Origin: DASQDN01 sp035630195
GTDB lineage: Bacteria > Acidobacteriota > Terriglobia > Bryobacterales > Bryobacteraceae
Direction: 5' to 3'
Assembly (NCBI GenBank): GCA_035630195.1
Contig: DASQLD010000658.1
Span: 1-20,670 of the forward strand
Length of the DNA: 20,670 nt
Part shown: in pieces, positions 7,567-15,368 of the stretch
Position numbering within the stretch: position 1 is the stretch's first letter
Layout: every line of letters begins with the position of its first letter
Notes under the pieces: generated by a model
Seen by the model: only the letters and a program-made list of their open reading frames with translations
Told to the model about the DNA's origin: nothing
The model's database searches: none
Position numbers and translations under genes: made by a program

Positions 7567-8433
7567 GTGCTCATATCGATTGTTCCATCCGCGCCGAAGC
7601 GTCCGCAGTGGCTGCGGGCTCCTGCTCCTGTTGGAGAAAACTACAGGGAACTCAAGCAACTCGTGTCGGATTTGAAGTTGCATACCGTCTGCGAGAGCGC
7701 TGCCTGCCCGAATGTCGGCGAATGTTGGAACCGTCGGACTGCGACGTTCATGATCCTCGGCAACGTCTGTACGCGCCGCTGCGGATTCTGCGCTGTGCAA
7801 AAAGGAGCTCCTCTCGAAACGGACTACGATGAGCCTCGCCGTGTGGCGGAAGCGTGCGCCGCGTTGGGTCTGCGTTATGCCGTAGTTACCAGTGTCAACC
7901 GCGACGATCGTAGGGATGGCGGAGCCGAACTATTCGCAATGACGATCCGCGCCATTCGCGAGCGCATTCCGGGTTGCCGTGTCGAAGTCCTTGTACCTGA
8001 CTTCCAAGGCTCTCAGGCGGCAATGGAAATTGTGATGGATGCGTCACCTGATGTGTTGAATCACAATACGGAAACGGTCCCACGGTTGTACCGCCAGGTC
8101 CGGCTTGGCGCGCGATATGAGCGGTCGCTCGAGATGCTCGCTTATGCGAAGCAGTTACGGCCGAACATTCCCACGAAATCGGGATTGATGCTCGGCTTGG
8201 GAGAAACGAACGCCGAGGTTGTGTCGGTTATGCGCGATTTGCACGCGCACAACGTGGACATCCTTACGCTTGGACAATATCTCCGTCCGTCAGCCAAGCA
8301 TCTGCCCATACTTCGCTATGTGCCTGTAGAAGAGTTCGAAGAACTGCGGCGAGAGGGGCTCGCCATGGGATTTGCACACGTTGAAGCGGGACCGTTGGTA
8401 CGGAGCTCGTATCACGCCGACGGCGCTCTTTGA
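7567..8433 (+). CDS. lipA: Lipoyl synthase (radical SAM)
   Basis: LipA inserts two sulfur atoms into octanoyl groups on lipoyl domains of dehydrogenase complexes and the glycine cleavage H protein. The 288-residue protein carries both cluster motifs: CESAACPNVGEC (C42, C47, C53) for the auxiliary cluster that donates sulfur, and CTRRCGFC (C68, C72, C75) for the radical SAM cluster. The C-terminal RSSY (279-282) supplies the conserved serine ligand. Length is normal. The start is a GTG, 5 bases after the ftcD stop, without a clear Shine-Dalgarno sequence, so translation probably depends on coupling with ftcD. No lipB or glycine cleavage genes are in the window. Confidence 0.97.
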   Translation: MLISIVPSAPKRPQWLRAPAPVGENYRELKQLVSDLKLHTVCESAACPNVGECWNRRTATFMILGNVCTRRCGFCAVQKGAPLETDYDEPRRVAEACAALGLRYAVVTSVNRDDRRDGGAELFAMTIRAIRERIPGCRVEVLVPDFQGSQAAMEIVMDASPDVLNHNTETVPRLYRQVRLGARYERSLEMLAYAKQLRPNIPTKSGLMLGLGETNAEVVSVMRDLHAHNVDILTLGQYLRPSAKHLPILRYVPVEEFEELRREGLAMGFAHVEAGPLVRSSYHADGAL

Positions 8434-9242
8434 AACGCGCCGTAGCCATTGGTGTTACGTTCACCGCTCTGGCAATCGCGCAGACCATTCGCTATGAGAC
8501 GTTTCCCGTCAGTCTAATCGAACAGCGGCTCCAACTTGCCGTTCCTAATAACAGCCAGCGATATCAACGATTGCGCCAGTTATTCGTCGAGTCCACTTGC
8601 GAAGTGGAGGAGCAGATTGTCAGTAAGAAGGGTCAGCCAAACGTTATCTGCACATTAAAGGGGGAGACTGATCGGGTCATCCTGATTGGCGCCCATTTCG
8701 ATGCGACAAGCCCGGGGGTAGCCGATAATTGGACCGGAGCGTCATTACTGCCTTCCCTCTTTCAAAGCCTGAAGGAAGCGCCTCGACGCCATACCTTTAA
8801 GTTCGTTGGATTCACGGATGAAGAGAAGGGGCTGCTTGGCTCCAAGAGATACGTGAAAGACATGACGGCAGAAGAGAAGTCGCGTACCGTTGCAATGATC
8901 AACCTCGACACGCTCGGGCTCGGGGCGCCGAACGTTTGGACGAGCCGGTCCGATAAAGTTTTGGTCGAATGGTTCGCTACCGCCGCACATCATGTCAAGG
9001 TGAGCATATCGGGAGTCGAAATCGAGCGTGTAGGCAGCACTGATTCTGAGTCATTTGCATCCACAAAGATTCCCCGCATCGCAATCTCGTCGGTTACGCA
9101 ATCGACACTCGAAATATTGCATACGCCGAAGGATACTTTCGAAGTAATCCGGATGGCGGACTATTACGATACATACAAGCTGCTGACGTTGTATCTGGCT
9201 CTGCTGGACGTGAAACTCAGTCAGGAACCGCCGGCGCCCTGA
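8430..9242 (+). CDS. Secreted M28-family zinc metallopeptidase
   Basis: Probable exported aminopeptidase-like enzyme of peptidase family M28 with 270 residues. The N-terminus KRAVAIGVTFTALAIAQ is a short signal peptide. The five expected two-zinc ligands can be placed: H89 in GAHFD, D99 in ADNWTGAS, E132 in TDEEKG with E131 as the likely general base, D160 in INLDTLG, and H231 in ILHTPKD. The set is complete, so the enzyme is expected to be active. The closest described relatives include aminopeptidases and glutaminyl cyclases; substrate choice cannot be read from the sequence. It starts at a TTG that overlaps the lipA stop by 4 bases (TTGA), so it is translationally coupled to lipA although it has no obvious metabolic link to it. 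Confidence 0.88.
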   Translation: MKRAVAIGVTFTALAIAQTIRYETFPVSLIEQRLQLAVPNNSQRYQRLRQLFVESTCEVEEQIVSKKGQPNVICTLKGETDRVILIGAHFDATSPGVADNWTGASLLPSLFQSLKEAPRRHTFKFVGFTDEEKGLLGSKRYVKDMTAEEKSRTVAMINLDTLGLGAPNVWTSRSDKVLVEWFATAAHHVKVSISGVEIERVGSTDSESFASTKIPRIAISSVTQSTLEILHTPKDTFEVIRMADYYDTYKLLTLYLALLDVKLSQEPPAP

Positions 9243-9327
9243 AGGCTAGGCCAGAACTCTTTCGATTGAGGCCAAAGTCAGAGAGCGCTCCTGAGAATTC
9301 CCACTCCTCCGACGCACCACTACAGAG
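9243..9327. other. Gap between M28 peptidase and glycosyltransferase genes
   Basis: An 85-base gap on the + strand. I see no convincing promoter, hairpin or ribosome site apart from AGAGG, which touches the GTG at 9328. The glycosyltransferase may be read through from the operon upstream or have a promoter that I cannot recognise. Confidence 0.4.
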
Positions 9328-11085
9328 GTGCATCTTTCCTGGACAAGTGTCGACGCGGCAATAGCGGGTTTGCTCCTGCCGCTCGGCGTATGGATCCTGC
9401 TGAATGGGCTAGACGACATTTTCGTTGATTTCGTTGCGTATCTGGCTGCGCGGCGCAATGCTTCGAGCGTCCGCCCGTCCCGTAGACTGCTCCTCTCCGA
9501 GCCGCAGAAGCCGATCGCAATCATAGTTCCTCTTTGGAATGAGGCGGCAGTCATCGCGAGGATGGTCCAGCAGAACAGCTCCTCCATCCTCTACAGCAAC
9601 TATCACATTTTCGTCGGAGCGTACCCAAACGATGAGCCCACTCTGAACGAAATTCGGAAGCTTGAAACCAGATATGCGCACGTTCATCTTGCGGTGTGCC
9701 CGCATGACGGCCCGACCTCGAAAGCGGACTGTCTGAACTGGATCTTCCAGAACGTCCTCGCTTATGAACAGGCGCAAGCAGTTCATTTCGAAATCATCGT
9801 GACTCATGATGCTGAGGACGTCATTCACAGTGACGCTCTGCATTGGATCAATCACTACTCCGACGATTATGAGATGGTGCAAGTGCCCGTTCTGCCGCTT
9901 CCGAAGCCGATTACAGATTGGACGTACGGCGTATACGTCGACGAGTTCACCGAGTATCAGACCAGGGACATGCCGGCTCGGCAAGCGATGGGAGCTTTTG
10001 TACCCTCCAATGGCGTCGGGGCAGGCTTTCGTCGGGATGCGCTCGATGCGCTCGCCGAAGCGGACGAAAACCGGGTATTCGAGCCTGTCTGCCTGACTGA
10101 AGATTATGAGAACGGACTACGCCTTCGCGCCCATGGCGCCCGTCAACTGTTTGTTCCCTTGCAAGCAAACGGAGTCGCGACTCGCGAGTACTTCCCCGAC
10201 ACGTTGAAAGCCGCTATCCGCCAAAAAACGCGTTGGATAACAGGAATTGCATTGCAGACCTGGGAACGGCACGGCTGGATCGGAGGACATGTTCAGAAGT
10301 ACTGGCTGTGGCGTGATCGCAAAGGCTTAGTTGGAAGTCCAGCGGGCCTGCTGACCAACCTTGTATTCGCTTATGGCCTAGTTCGGTGGCTGCTGGGCGC
10401 GCCGATCCCGGATAATTTATTGATGCGCGCATGCGCTGTGATCGGTTCGTACAGGATGCTGTATCGCACTATATGCGTGTGGCGCATCTTTGGAGCAGGA
10501 TTCGCGCTGACGACGCCAATTCGCGTCTTCGTTGCCAATTTCATCAACTCTGTCGCCACGTTCCTAGCCTTCCAGCGCTTCTTTGTCGCAAAACTTCAGG
10601 GGGTACCATTGGTCTGGGTCAAGACGGAGCATGCCTACCCCTGCCAATCTGCCCTTATACGCCGGAAAGCCCGTTTTGGCGAGGTGCTGGTGACCCATGG
10701 CTACATCACGGAAAGTGAGCTGCAGTCCGCTCTCGCAACGCAACCGGCGCATCGGCGTATTGGAGAACACTTAGTTGCGCGCGGCTCTATCGATGAAGAA
10801 GCCGTTTACGAGGCCCTGTGCCTGCAACAGATGCTTCCGCAAGCTCGCATCGACCTCGATGACGTTCCCCGTTCGATTGTCCGAGCGCTCCCTGTCCGCG
10901 TCGCAACGGAGCTTCAATGGATTCCGTTCAAGGTAGATCTCGGCCGCCTATTCGTCGCGGGTCCTGAGCTTCCGACTGCCGAGACGCGTCAAAAGCTGCA
11001 GCAGTTCACATCACTTGCAATTGAGTTTCATCTCGTAACTCCTGCGCAGTATCGCGAACTAGCTAGCCAATTTCTGCCGGCTTGA
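9328..11085 (+). CDS. NfrB-like membrane glycosyltransferase (GT2) with C-terminal MshEN domain
   Basis: Membrane GT2 enzyme with 585 residues. A TM segment at about 11-40 precedes the catalytic domain (about 60-315), which has IAIIVPLWNE (63-72), THDAED (159-164, the nucleotide-sugar/metal site), LTEDYENG (256-263) and QKTRW (299-303), the motif set of processive GT2 enzymes. Several TM helices lie between about 335 and 425. The C-terminus (about 445-580) is a GspE N-terminal/MshEN domain with two repeats, RFGEVLVTHGYITESEL and RRIGEHLVARGSIDEE. E. coli NfrB has the same order, and its MshEN domain has been reported to bind cyclic di-GMP and control a polysaccharide. No nfrA-like gene is adjacent. 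The GTG at 9328 is the first usable start: a TGA lies in frame at 9292. The 3' end overlaps the convergent gene by 23 bases. Confidence 0.88.
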   Translation: MHLSWTSVDAAIAGLLLPLGVWILLNGLDDIFVDFVAYLAARRNASSVRPSRRLLLSEPQKPIAIIVPLWNEAAVIARMVQQNSSSILYSNYHIFVGAYPNDEPTLNEIRKLETRYAHVHLAVCPHDGPTSKADCLNWIFQNVLAYEQAQAVHFEIIVTHDAEDVIHSDALHWINHYSDDYEMVQVPVLPLPKPITDWTYGVYVDEFTEYQTRDMPARQAMGAFVPSNGVGAGFRRDALDALAEADENRVFEPVCLTEDYENGLRLRAHGARQLFVPLQANGVATREYFPDTLKAAIRQKTRWITGIALQTWERHGWIGGHVQKYWLWRDRKGLVGSPAGLLTNLVFAYGLVRWLLGAPIPDNLLMRACAVIGSYRMLYRTICVWRIFGAGFALTTPIRVFVANFINSVATFLAFQRFFVAKLQGVPLVWVKTEHAYPCQSALIRRKARFGEVLVTHGYITESELQSALATQPAHRRIGEHLVARGSIDEEAVYEALCLQQMLPQARIDLDDVPRSIVRALPVRVATELQWIPFKVDLGRLFVAGPELPTAETRQKLQQFTSLAIEFHLVTPAQYRELASQFLPA

Positions 11086-11467
11086 AGAAATCGACAGGCT
11101 CGAGCGCGACGATGGAGCCGTTGCGGATGTTTATGATGACGGTACCCTTGCGCCGCTCCAACACCACCGAACGCGCGCGGCTGCGGATCTCCATGTACCA
11201 ATCAATCTCAGCACGACCCGTATCGATAGTCAGCAATTTCACGGACGAAGTGATTTCGGCTTGCGCTAACAGACCCTGAATGTTGTTGACGAGTTGCGAA
11301 CGATTTGGCGCTTCTTTAGGGATGTGTTGCAGAAATCCTTCGGCGTCCGATGCGCTAAGGGCGGAGGCGAGTGGAGTAATCAGATCGATTGCATCGGATC
11401 GCTCGTCGGCTGCAAGGATGGCAGGTACCAAAGCGATAAGCCATCCATGCAGCCGGCGTCGTGTCAT
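11063..11467 (-). CDS. Small secreted protein of unknown function (possibly NTF2-like)
   Basis: 134 residues from the ATG at 11467, which overlaps the argJ stop in an ATGA junction; the frame continues upstream, but the extra residues are argJ-overlapping and unlikely to be used. The N-terminus MTRRRLHGWLIALVPAILAADE is a clear signal peptide, probably cut near the Ala-Ala-Asp. The mature part begins with a helix (DAIDLITPLASALSASDAEGFLQHIP) and continues with strands such as SVKLLTIDTGRAEIDWYMEI and GTVIINIRNGSIVALEPVDFF. This helix-then-sheet order with a 'SDAEGFL' start resembles small NTF2-like proteins, but I cannot prove it. It is the last gene of the aroC-def-fmt-argJ run and its 3' end runs into the convergent glycosyltransferase gene. 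Confidence 0.7.
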   Translation of the reverse strand: MTRRRLHGWLIALVPAILAADERSDAIDLITPLASALSASDAEGFLQHIPKEAPNRSQLVNNIQGLLAQAEITSSVKLLTIDTGRAEIDWYMEIRSRARSVVLERRKGTVIINIRNGSIVALEPVDFFKPAEIG

Positions 11468-12642
11468 GTGCGATAGCTTCCGTTGATGCGGATGTAGCCT
11501 TCGGTCAGGTCGCATGTCCAGAAACGCGTTTCGCCTTTGCCGTCACCCTTGATCTCAAACCGGACCATGATGTCGCGGTCGTTCAACTTGGTCCTCAAAT
11601 CGATCTCAGCGAAATCGGCGGCCAGACCATTGGAGCAGACCTGGACGCCTTGCATGAAGATGTCCACTTTGGTCGGATCGAACTCGACTCCCGATTGTCC
11701 GGCCGCAGAAAGGACGCGACCCCAATTCGGATCGGCGCCCGCAATTGCGGTCTTGACAAGTGGGGAATTCCCGATGCTCCGAGCCACTTTGACGGCGGAA
11801 TCTTCGTCATGCGCGCCCAGAACTCGAATCGTGATCAGTTTGGTTGCGCCTTCGCCGTCGCGCGCGATCTGTTCGGTCAGATCCTCCATCACCAGGCAAA
11901 GCGACTCTTCCATTGCGCGCCGCTCGCGCTCGGACGGCCGGATTCCAGAAGCTCCGTTAGCTAATAAGGCAACGACGTCGTTGGTGGACATCTCGCCATC
12001 GACGCTAAGCCGGTTGTAGGTGCGTTCCACCGTGTTTACGAGCATCTGTCGGAGGTGGATCGGCGAAATGGCTGCGTCCGTCATGACGAATCCTAGCGTC
12101 GTCGCCATGTTCGGATGAATCATTCCCGAGCCCTTCGTCATGCCGGAGATCTGAACGTCACCGCTCTTCAGCGCAACTTCGGCGTGCGCCATTTTGGGGA
12201 CGGTGTCGGTGGTCATCATTGCGTGCGCAACGTCGGGGAAGCGGCTTTCGAGCAGATCCTCGAACATATGCGGCAGCGCGTTCACCACCAGACTCGCGTC
12301 CATCTCGACTCCGATAACGCCTGTTGACGCGGGCAGGATTTGCGCTACGGGGACTTTGAGATGCTTCGCTACGGCACGACAACACGTAAGCGCGACCTCA
12401 TCTCCGGTTTTGGTTGCGCAGTTCGCGTTCCCGGAATTGACCAGAATGGCGCTCACCCGACCGCGCGATGCGCGAAGATGCTGTCGGGCAATCCTTACTG
12501 GCGCTGCCTGAACACGATTCGTCGTGAAGACAGCCGCGGCCGAAGCAGGCTGATCCGATACGATCAATCCCAGATCTTCTCTGCCGTCGTTCCGGATGCC
12601 CGCGTAGGTAGCTGCGTAGCGAAAGCCCTGCGGAAACTTCAA
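11464..12642 (-). CDS. argJ: Bifunctional ornithine acetyltransferase / N-acetylglutamate synthase
   Basis: ArgJ moves the acetyl group from N-acetylornithine to glutamate and so recycles it in arginine synthesis; bifunctional forms also use acetyl-CoA. The 392-residue protein is the uncut precursor. KGSGMIHPNMATTLGF contains the self-cleavage site, between A180 and T181, with Thr181 as the new N-terminal nucleophile. NSGNAN (69-74) and STGVIG (106-111) are the usual conserved patches. The family motif is more often MATML; here it is MATTL, a mild change. The start is a TTG overlapping the fmt stop by 4 bases and supported by AGGAGAG 8 bases upstream. Whether it is mono- or bifunctional cannot be told from sequence alone. 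Confidence 0.95.
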   Translation of the reverse strand: MKFPQGFRYAATYAGIRNDGREDLGLIVSDQPASAAAVFTTNRVQAAPVRIARQHLRASRGRVSAILVNSGNANCATKTGDEVALTCCRAVAKHLKVPVAQILPASTGVIGVEMDASLVVNALPHMFEDLLESRFPDVAHAMMTTDTVPKMAHAEVALKSGDVQISGMTKGSGMIHPNMATTLGFVMTDAAISPIHLRQMLVNTVERTYNRLSVDGEMSTNDVVALLANGASGIRPSERERRAMEESLCLVMEDLTEQIARDGEGATKLITIRVLGAHDEDSAVKVARSIGNSPLVKTAIAGADPNWGRVLSAAGQSGVEFDPTKVDIFMQGVQVCSNGLAADFAEIDLRTKLNDRDIMVRFEIKGDGKGETRFWTCDLTEGYIRINGSYRT

Positions 12643-13577
12643 TTGATTTTCTCTCCTAACATTTCGTCGGGCTCTAGGCGGTGGCCATTAACAAAAGCCT
12701 CAGCCGAGACTCGTTTGCGACCTTCCAACTGCAACTCATGGATTTCGAGGGATGTATCTCCACCGCAAGCGACCATCAGCTTGCGGCCCTCGAGATGGAT
12801 GGCGCCAGACGGCCCTAAGCTTCTATCATGCGGTTTCGAGTGCCAGATATGCAACCTCTGTCTGCGGAATGTGGTATAAGCTCCTGGCCAAGGCTGAAAT
12901 CCGCGAGCGCGATTGTAGATATTCAATGCGTCTAAGTCCCATCGAATCAAGCCGTCTTCACGTTTTAGAACGGGGGCCCACGTGGCGTCGGAATGGTTTT
13001 GGGCTTCGGACACAATTTTTCCGGCGGCAAGACCTTCCAACGTCTCAAGTGCCAAATCTGCTCCAATAACTGCGAGCCGGCCGGAAAGGTCCTCCGCTGT
13101 TTCGTCGGGACCAATCGGCGTTTCAGCCTTCATCAACATGTCGCCGGTGTCGAGGCCGGCGTTGATCAGCATGGTCGTAACGCCGGTTACTTTTTCCCCG
13201 TTAGCGATGGCCCACTGGATCGGCGCTGCGCCGCGATACTTGGGCAATAGGGAGGCGTGGACGTTTACGATTCCCAGCTTTGGAATGTCAATGATCGACT
13301 GCGGGATAATCTGGCCGTAACCGACAACTACGATTACGTCCGGACCCAGCTCCGAAATCATCTCAACCTGCTCCGGGCGGCGCACACGATCGGGCTGCTT
13401 CACGTCGAGTCCCAGCCTTAAGGCAGCTTCCTTGATCGGCGAGAAAACAACTTGTTGTCCGCGACCCTTAGGCCGGTCGGGTTGAGTCCACACCGCGAGG
13501 CAGGAGCGTCCGGCGGTGACCAATCGCTCAAGCGTGGGAACCGCAAATAGCGGCGTCCCCATGAAGATGAAGCGCAA
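12639..13577 (-). CDS. fmt: Methionyl-tRNA formyltransferase
   Basis: Fmt formylates initiator Met-tRNA using 10-formyl-THF. The 312-residue protein has the whole family pattern: RFIFMGTPLFAVPTL at the N-terminus, PDRPKGRGQ (33-41), the catalytic trio N105, H107 and D143 within NVHASLLPKYRGAAPI and GLDTGD, and a smaller C-terminal OB-type domain. The start is a TTG 6 bases after the def stop. The next ATG (13562) would remove the first beta strand, so the TTG is preferred. def-fmt adjacency is common in bacteria and matches the opposite steps of formylation and deformylation. Confidence 0.97.
   Translation of the reverse strand: MRFIFMGTPLFAVPTLERLVTAGRSCLAVWTQPDRPKGRGQQVVFSPIKEAALRLGLDVKQPDRVRRPEQVEMISELGPDVIVVVGYGQIIPQSIIDIPKLGIVNVHASLLPKYRGAAPIQWAIANGEKVTGVTTMLINAGLDTGDMLMKAETPIGPDETAEDLSGRLAVIGADLALETLEGLAAGKIVSEAQNHSDATWAPVLKREDGLIRWDLDALNIYNRARGFQPWPGAYTTFRRQRLHIWHSKPHDRSLGPSGAIHLEGRKLMVACGGDTSLEIHELQLEGRKRVSAEAFVNGHRLEPDEMLGEKIN
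12651..12657 (-). promoter_or_regulatory. Ribosome binding site that fixes the TTG start of argJ
   Basis: AGGAGAG on the minus strand lies 8 bases before the TTG at 12642-12640 and within the end of fmt. It is one of the few good Shine-Dalgarno sequences in this operon, and it supports the non-ATG start and the 4-base overlap with fmt. Confidence 0.6.
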
Positions 13578-13583
13578 ACGATC

Positions 13584-14099
13584 TCAGCTCCACTCGCCGG
13601 CTTTGGCCAGCTTGCGAATTTTCCGTTTGATAAGGTCGCGCTTCAGGACGCTGACATGGTTGATATACAAAGAGCCGTTGAGATGATCGGTTTCATGCTG
13701 AAAGGCGCGCGCCAGCAGATCTTCGCCCGTCATCTCGAACCACTCACCTTTCACATCCTGAGCTCGAACGGTGACACGTTTTCCCCGGGTGACATTCTCG
13801 CGAAATCCCGGGATACTCAGGCATCCTTCTTCGCTCGATTGACCGCCCTCCACTTTGATGATTTCCGGATTGATGATAACGATTTTTTCTTGCGGACGTT
13901 CCCCGTTTGAACAATCAATGACCGCAATGCGCTTCGAAATTCCGATTTGCGGTGCGGCCAGCCCAACGCCTCGAGCCGCGTACATGGACTCGAACATGTC
14001 CTCGATCAGCGTATGCAACTCGGGTGTATCGAAGGCGTCGACAGTTGCAGCCTGCGTTTCCAGGACAGGATCGCCGTATTTCACGATTGGGTAGATCAT
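13584..14099 (-). CDS. def: Peptide deformylase
   Basis: Removes the formyl group from the N-terminal methionine of new proteins. The 171-residue protein has all three signature motifs: GVGLAAPQIG (44-53), EGCLS (91-95, with metal ligand C93) and QHETDH (134-139, ligands H135 and H139 and catalytic E136). The C-terminus is lysine/arginine-rich (KRDLIKRKIRKLAKAGEW), as in many Gram-negative-type enzymes. Its ATG shares one base with the aroC stop (TGATG), which indicates translational coupling. Confidence 0.97.
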   Translation of the reverse strand: MIYPIVKYGDPVLETQAATVDAFDTPELHTLIEDMFESMYAARGVGLAAPQIGISKRIAVIDCSNGERPQEKIVIINPEIIKVEGGQSSEEGCLSIPGFRENVTRGKRVTVRAQDVKGEWFEMTGEDLLARAFQHETDHLNGSLYINHVSVLKRDLIKRKIRKLAKAGEWS

Positions 14100-15265
14100 C
14101 AGAAATTCTTTACTTGTTCGAGGTAATTGTCGAAATTCCGTTTCGTTTCGCCCAGGGAGTCGCCGCCGAACTTCTCGAGCATCGCTTGTGCAATTACGAT
14201 CGCAACCATCGCCTCGCCAATCACTCCTGCAGCAGGAACCACTGCAACATCGCTGCGCTCATAGGCTGCGGCCGAAGGTTCACGGGTTTCAAGATCGACA
14301 GACTCGAGTGGCCGTCGCAGTGTTGAAATCGGCTTCAGCAGGCCTCGTACTACGATGTCCTGTCCATTCGTCATGCCGCCTTCGAGGCCACCAGCCCGAT
14401 TGGCTCCGCGAAAAAACGAGTGGTCCTCTTTGTTGTAGTGAATCGTATCCTGCACTTGCGAGCCGAACGCCGCGGCGCCATCGGAGGCGAATCCCACTTC
14501 CACTCCCTTGACCGCCTGCATCGACACGATTGCTTGGGCCAACCTTCCGTCAAGTCGCGTATCCCAGGCAATGTGCGAGCCCAGACCAGGAGGGGCGCCA
14601 TGAGCCACAACTTCGAAAACACCACCCACGGTGTCGCCGGTACGAAAGGCTTGATCGACGACTGCTTTGAAGCGCTGCTCGGCTTCGGGATCGACACACC
14701 CGAGCAGGACCTCGGTTTTCTTCGAAAGCTCAACAAGCTCGTCCCACGAAGCGTTCCGTCCCAGTCGCTCGCTACCAACCGCGATCACATGGCTGAGTAC
14801 GCCGATGCCGAACTGCTGTAGAAATTGTTTCGCCAAGGCGCCGATCGCGACACGAACGGTAGTCTCGCGAGCGCTTGCCCGTTCGAGGATGTATCGCGCG
14901 TCGGGGAAGTCGTACTTGATCGCGCCGGCCAAGTCCGCATGCCCCGGTCGGGGTCTCGAGACCGGCTTACGGAGCGCCGGGTCACCGCCCTCTACCGGTA
15001 GATTCTCGGTCCAGTTCTTCCAATCGGAATTGCGAACTATGAGCGCAATCGGCGAGCCGATGGTGTGTGAGTGTCGGACTCCGGAGACAACCTCAGCGCG
15101 GTCGGTCTCGATCTTCATGCGACCGCCACGTCCAAAACCCTGCTGCCGCCGCCAAAGCTCGTGGTTAATGCTGTCGATTGAGATTGGAATGCCCGCTGGA
15201 AGCCCGGTTAGCGTTGCTACAAGACACTCACCATGGGACTCCCCTGCGGTTTCGAACCGTAACAT
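14099..15265 (-). CDS. aroC: Chorismate synthase
   Basis: Converts 5-enolpyruvylshikimate-3-phosphate to chorismate with reduced FMN, the last common step of aromatic amino acid synthesis. From the ATG at 15265 it has 388 residues and opens LRFETAGESHG, as usual for the family. Other conserved parts are GFGRGGRMKIETD, GVRHSHTIGSPI, RPRPGHADLAG, the RASARETTVRVAIGA block and GGMTNGQDIVVRG. A GTG at 15280 would add five residues (translated as MRNLG); homologues commonly start close to the LRF, so the ATG is favoured. It is the first gene of the minus-strand run leading through def, fmt and argJ. Confidence 0.96.
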   Translation of the reverse strand: MLRFETAGESHGECLVATLTGLPAGIPISIDSINHELWRRQQGFGRGGRMKIETDRAEVVSGVRHSHTIGSPIALIVRNSDWKNWTENLPVEGGDPALRKPVSRPRPGHADLAGAIKYDFPDARYILERASARETTVRVAIGALAKQFLQQFGIGVLSHVIAVGSERLGRNASWDELVELSKKTEVLLGCVDPEAEQRFKAVVDQAFRTGDTVGGVFEVVAHGAPPGLGSHIAWDTRLDGRLAQAIVSMQAVKGVEVGFASDGAAAFGSQVQDTIHYNKEDHSFFRGANRAGGLEGGMTNGQDIVVRGLLKPISTLRRPLESVDLETREPSAAAYERSDVAVVPAAGVIGEAMVAIVIAQAMLEKFGGDSLGETKRNFDNYLEQVKNF

Positions 15266-15283
15266 GCCCAAGTTTCTCACTTT

Positions 15284-15318
15284 AGCAACTTGGGGCTATT
15301 TTGGCTAGGTTAGTTGCT
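15284..15318. repeat. 7-bp inverted repeat in the aroC leader region
   Basis: AGCAACT (15284-15290) and AGTTGCT (15312-15318) are perfect inverted copies separated by 21 bases, and six T residues follow on the + strand (15318-15323). On the minus strand the structure falls in the aroC leader, just upstream of the start. It could be an operator, an RNA hairpin affecting aroC expression, or chance. Confidence 0.3.
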
Positions 15319-15336
15319 TTTTTGACTTGAGGTCAA
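15307..15336 (-). promoter_or_regulatory. Weak candidate promoter for the aroC operon
   Basis: On the minus strand TTGACC (-35, at 15336-15331) is followed after 18 bases by TAACCT (15312-15307), which matches the -10 consensus at only three positions. It is the best pair I find in the 103-base gap between the secretin-like gene and aroC, which is AT-rich compared with its neighbours. The weak -10 keeps confidence low. Confidence 0.3.
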
Positions 15337-15368
15337 TTTTGCGATAAATTGAAAAGAATCCTCCGTTT

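Noticed and set aside
9246..9587. Minus-strand frame at the start of the glycosyltransferase gene
   Set aside because: Most of it is antisense to the conserved N-terminus of the glycosyltransferase, and its product has no recognisable features.
12340..12879. 179-codon + strand frame across the argJ/fmt junction
   Set aside because: It covers two well-supported minus-strand genes, has shadow-like composition and no ribosome site.
14667..15308. 213-codon open frame antisense to aroC
   Set aside because: It lies opposite a clear chorismate synthase gene, is rich in Arg, Ser and Pro as shadow frames of GC-rich genes are, and matches no fold that I recognise.
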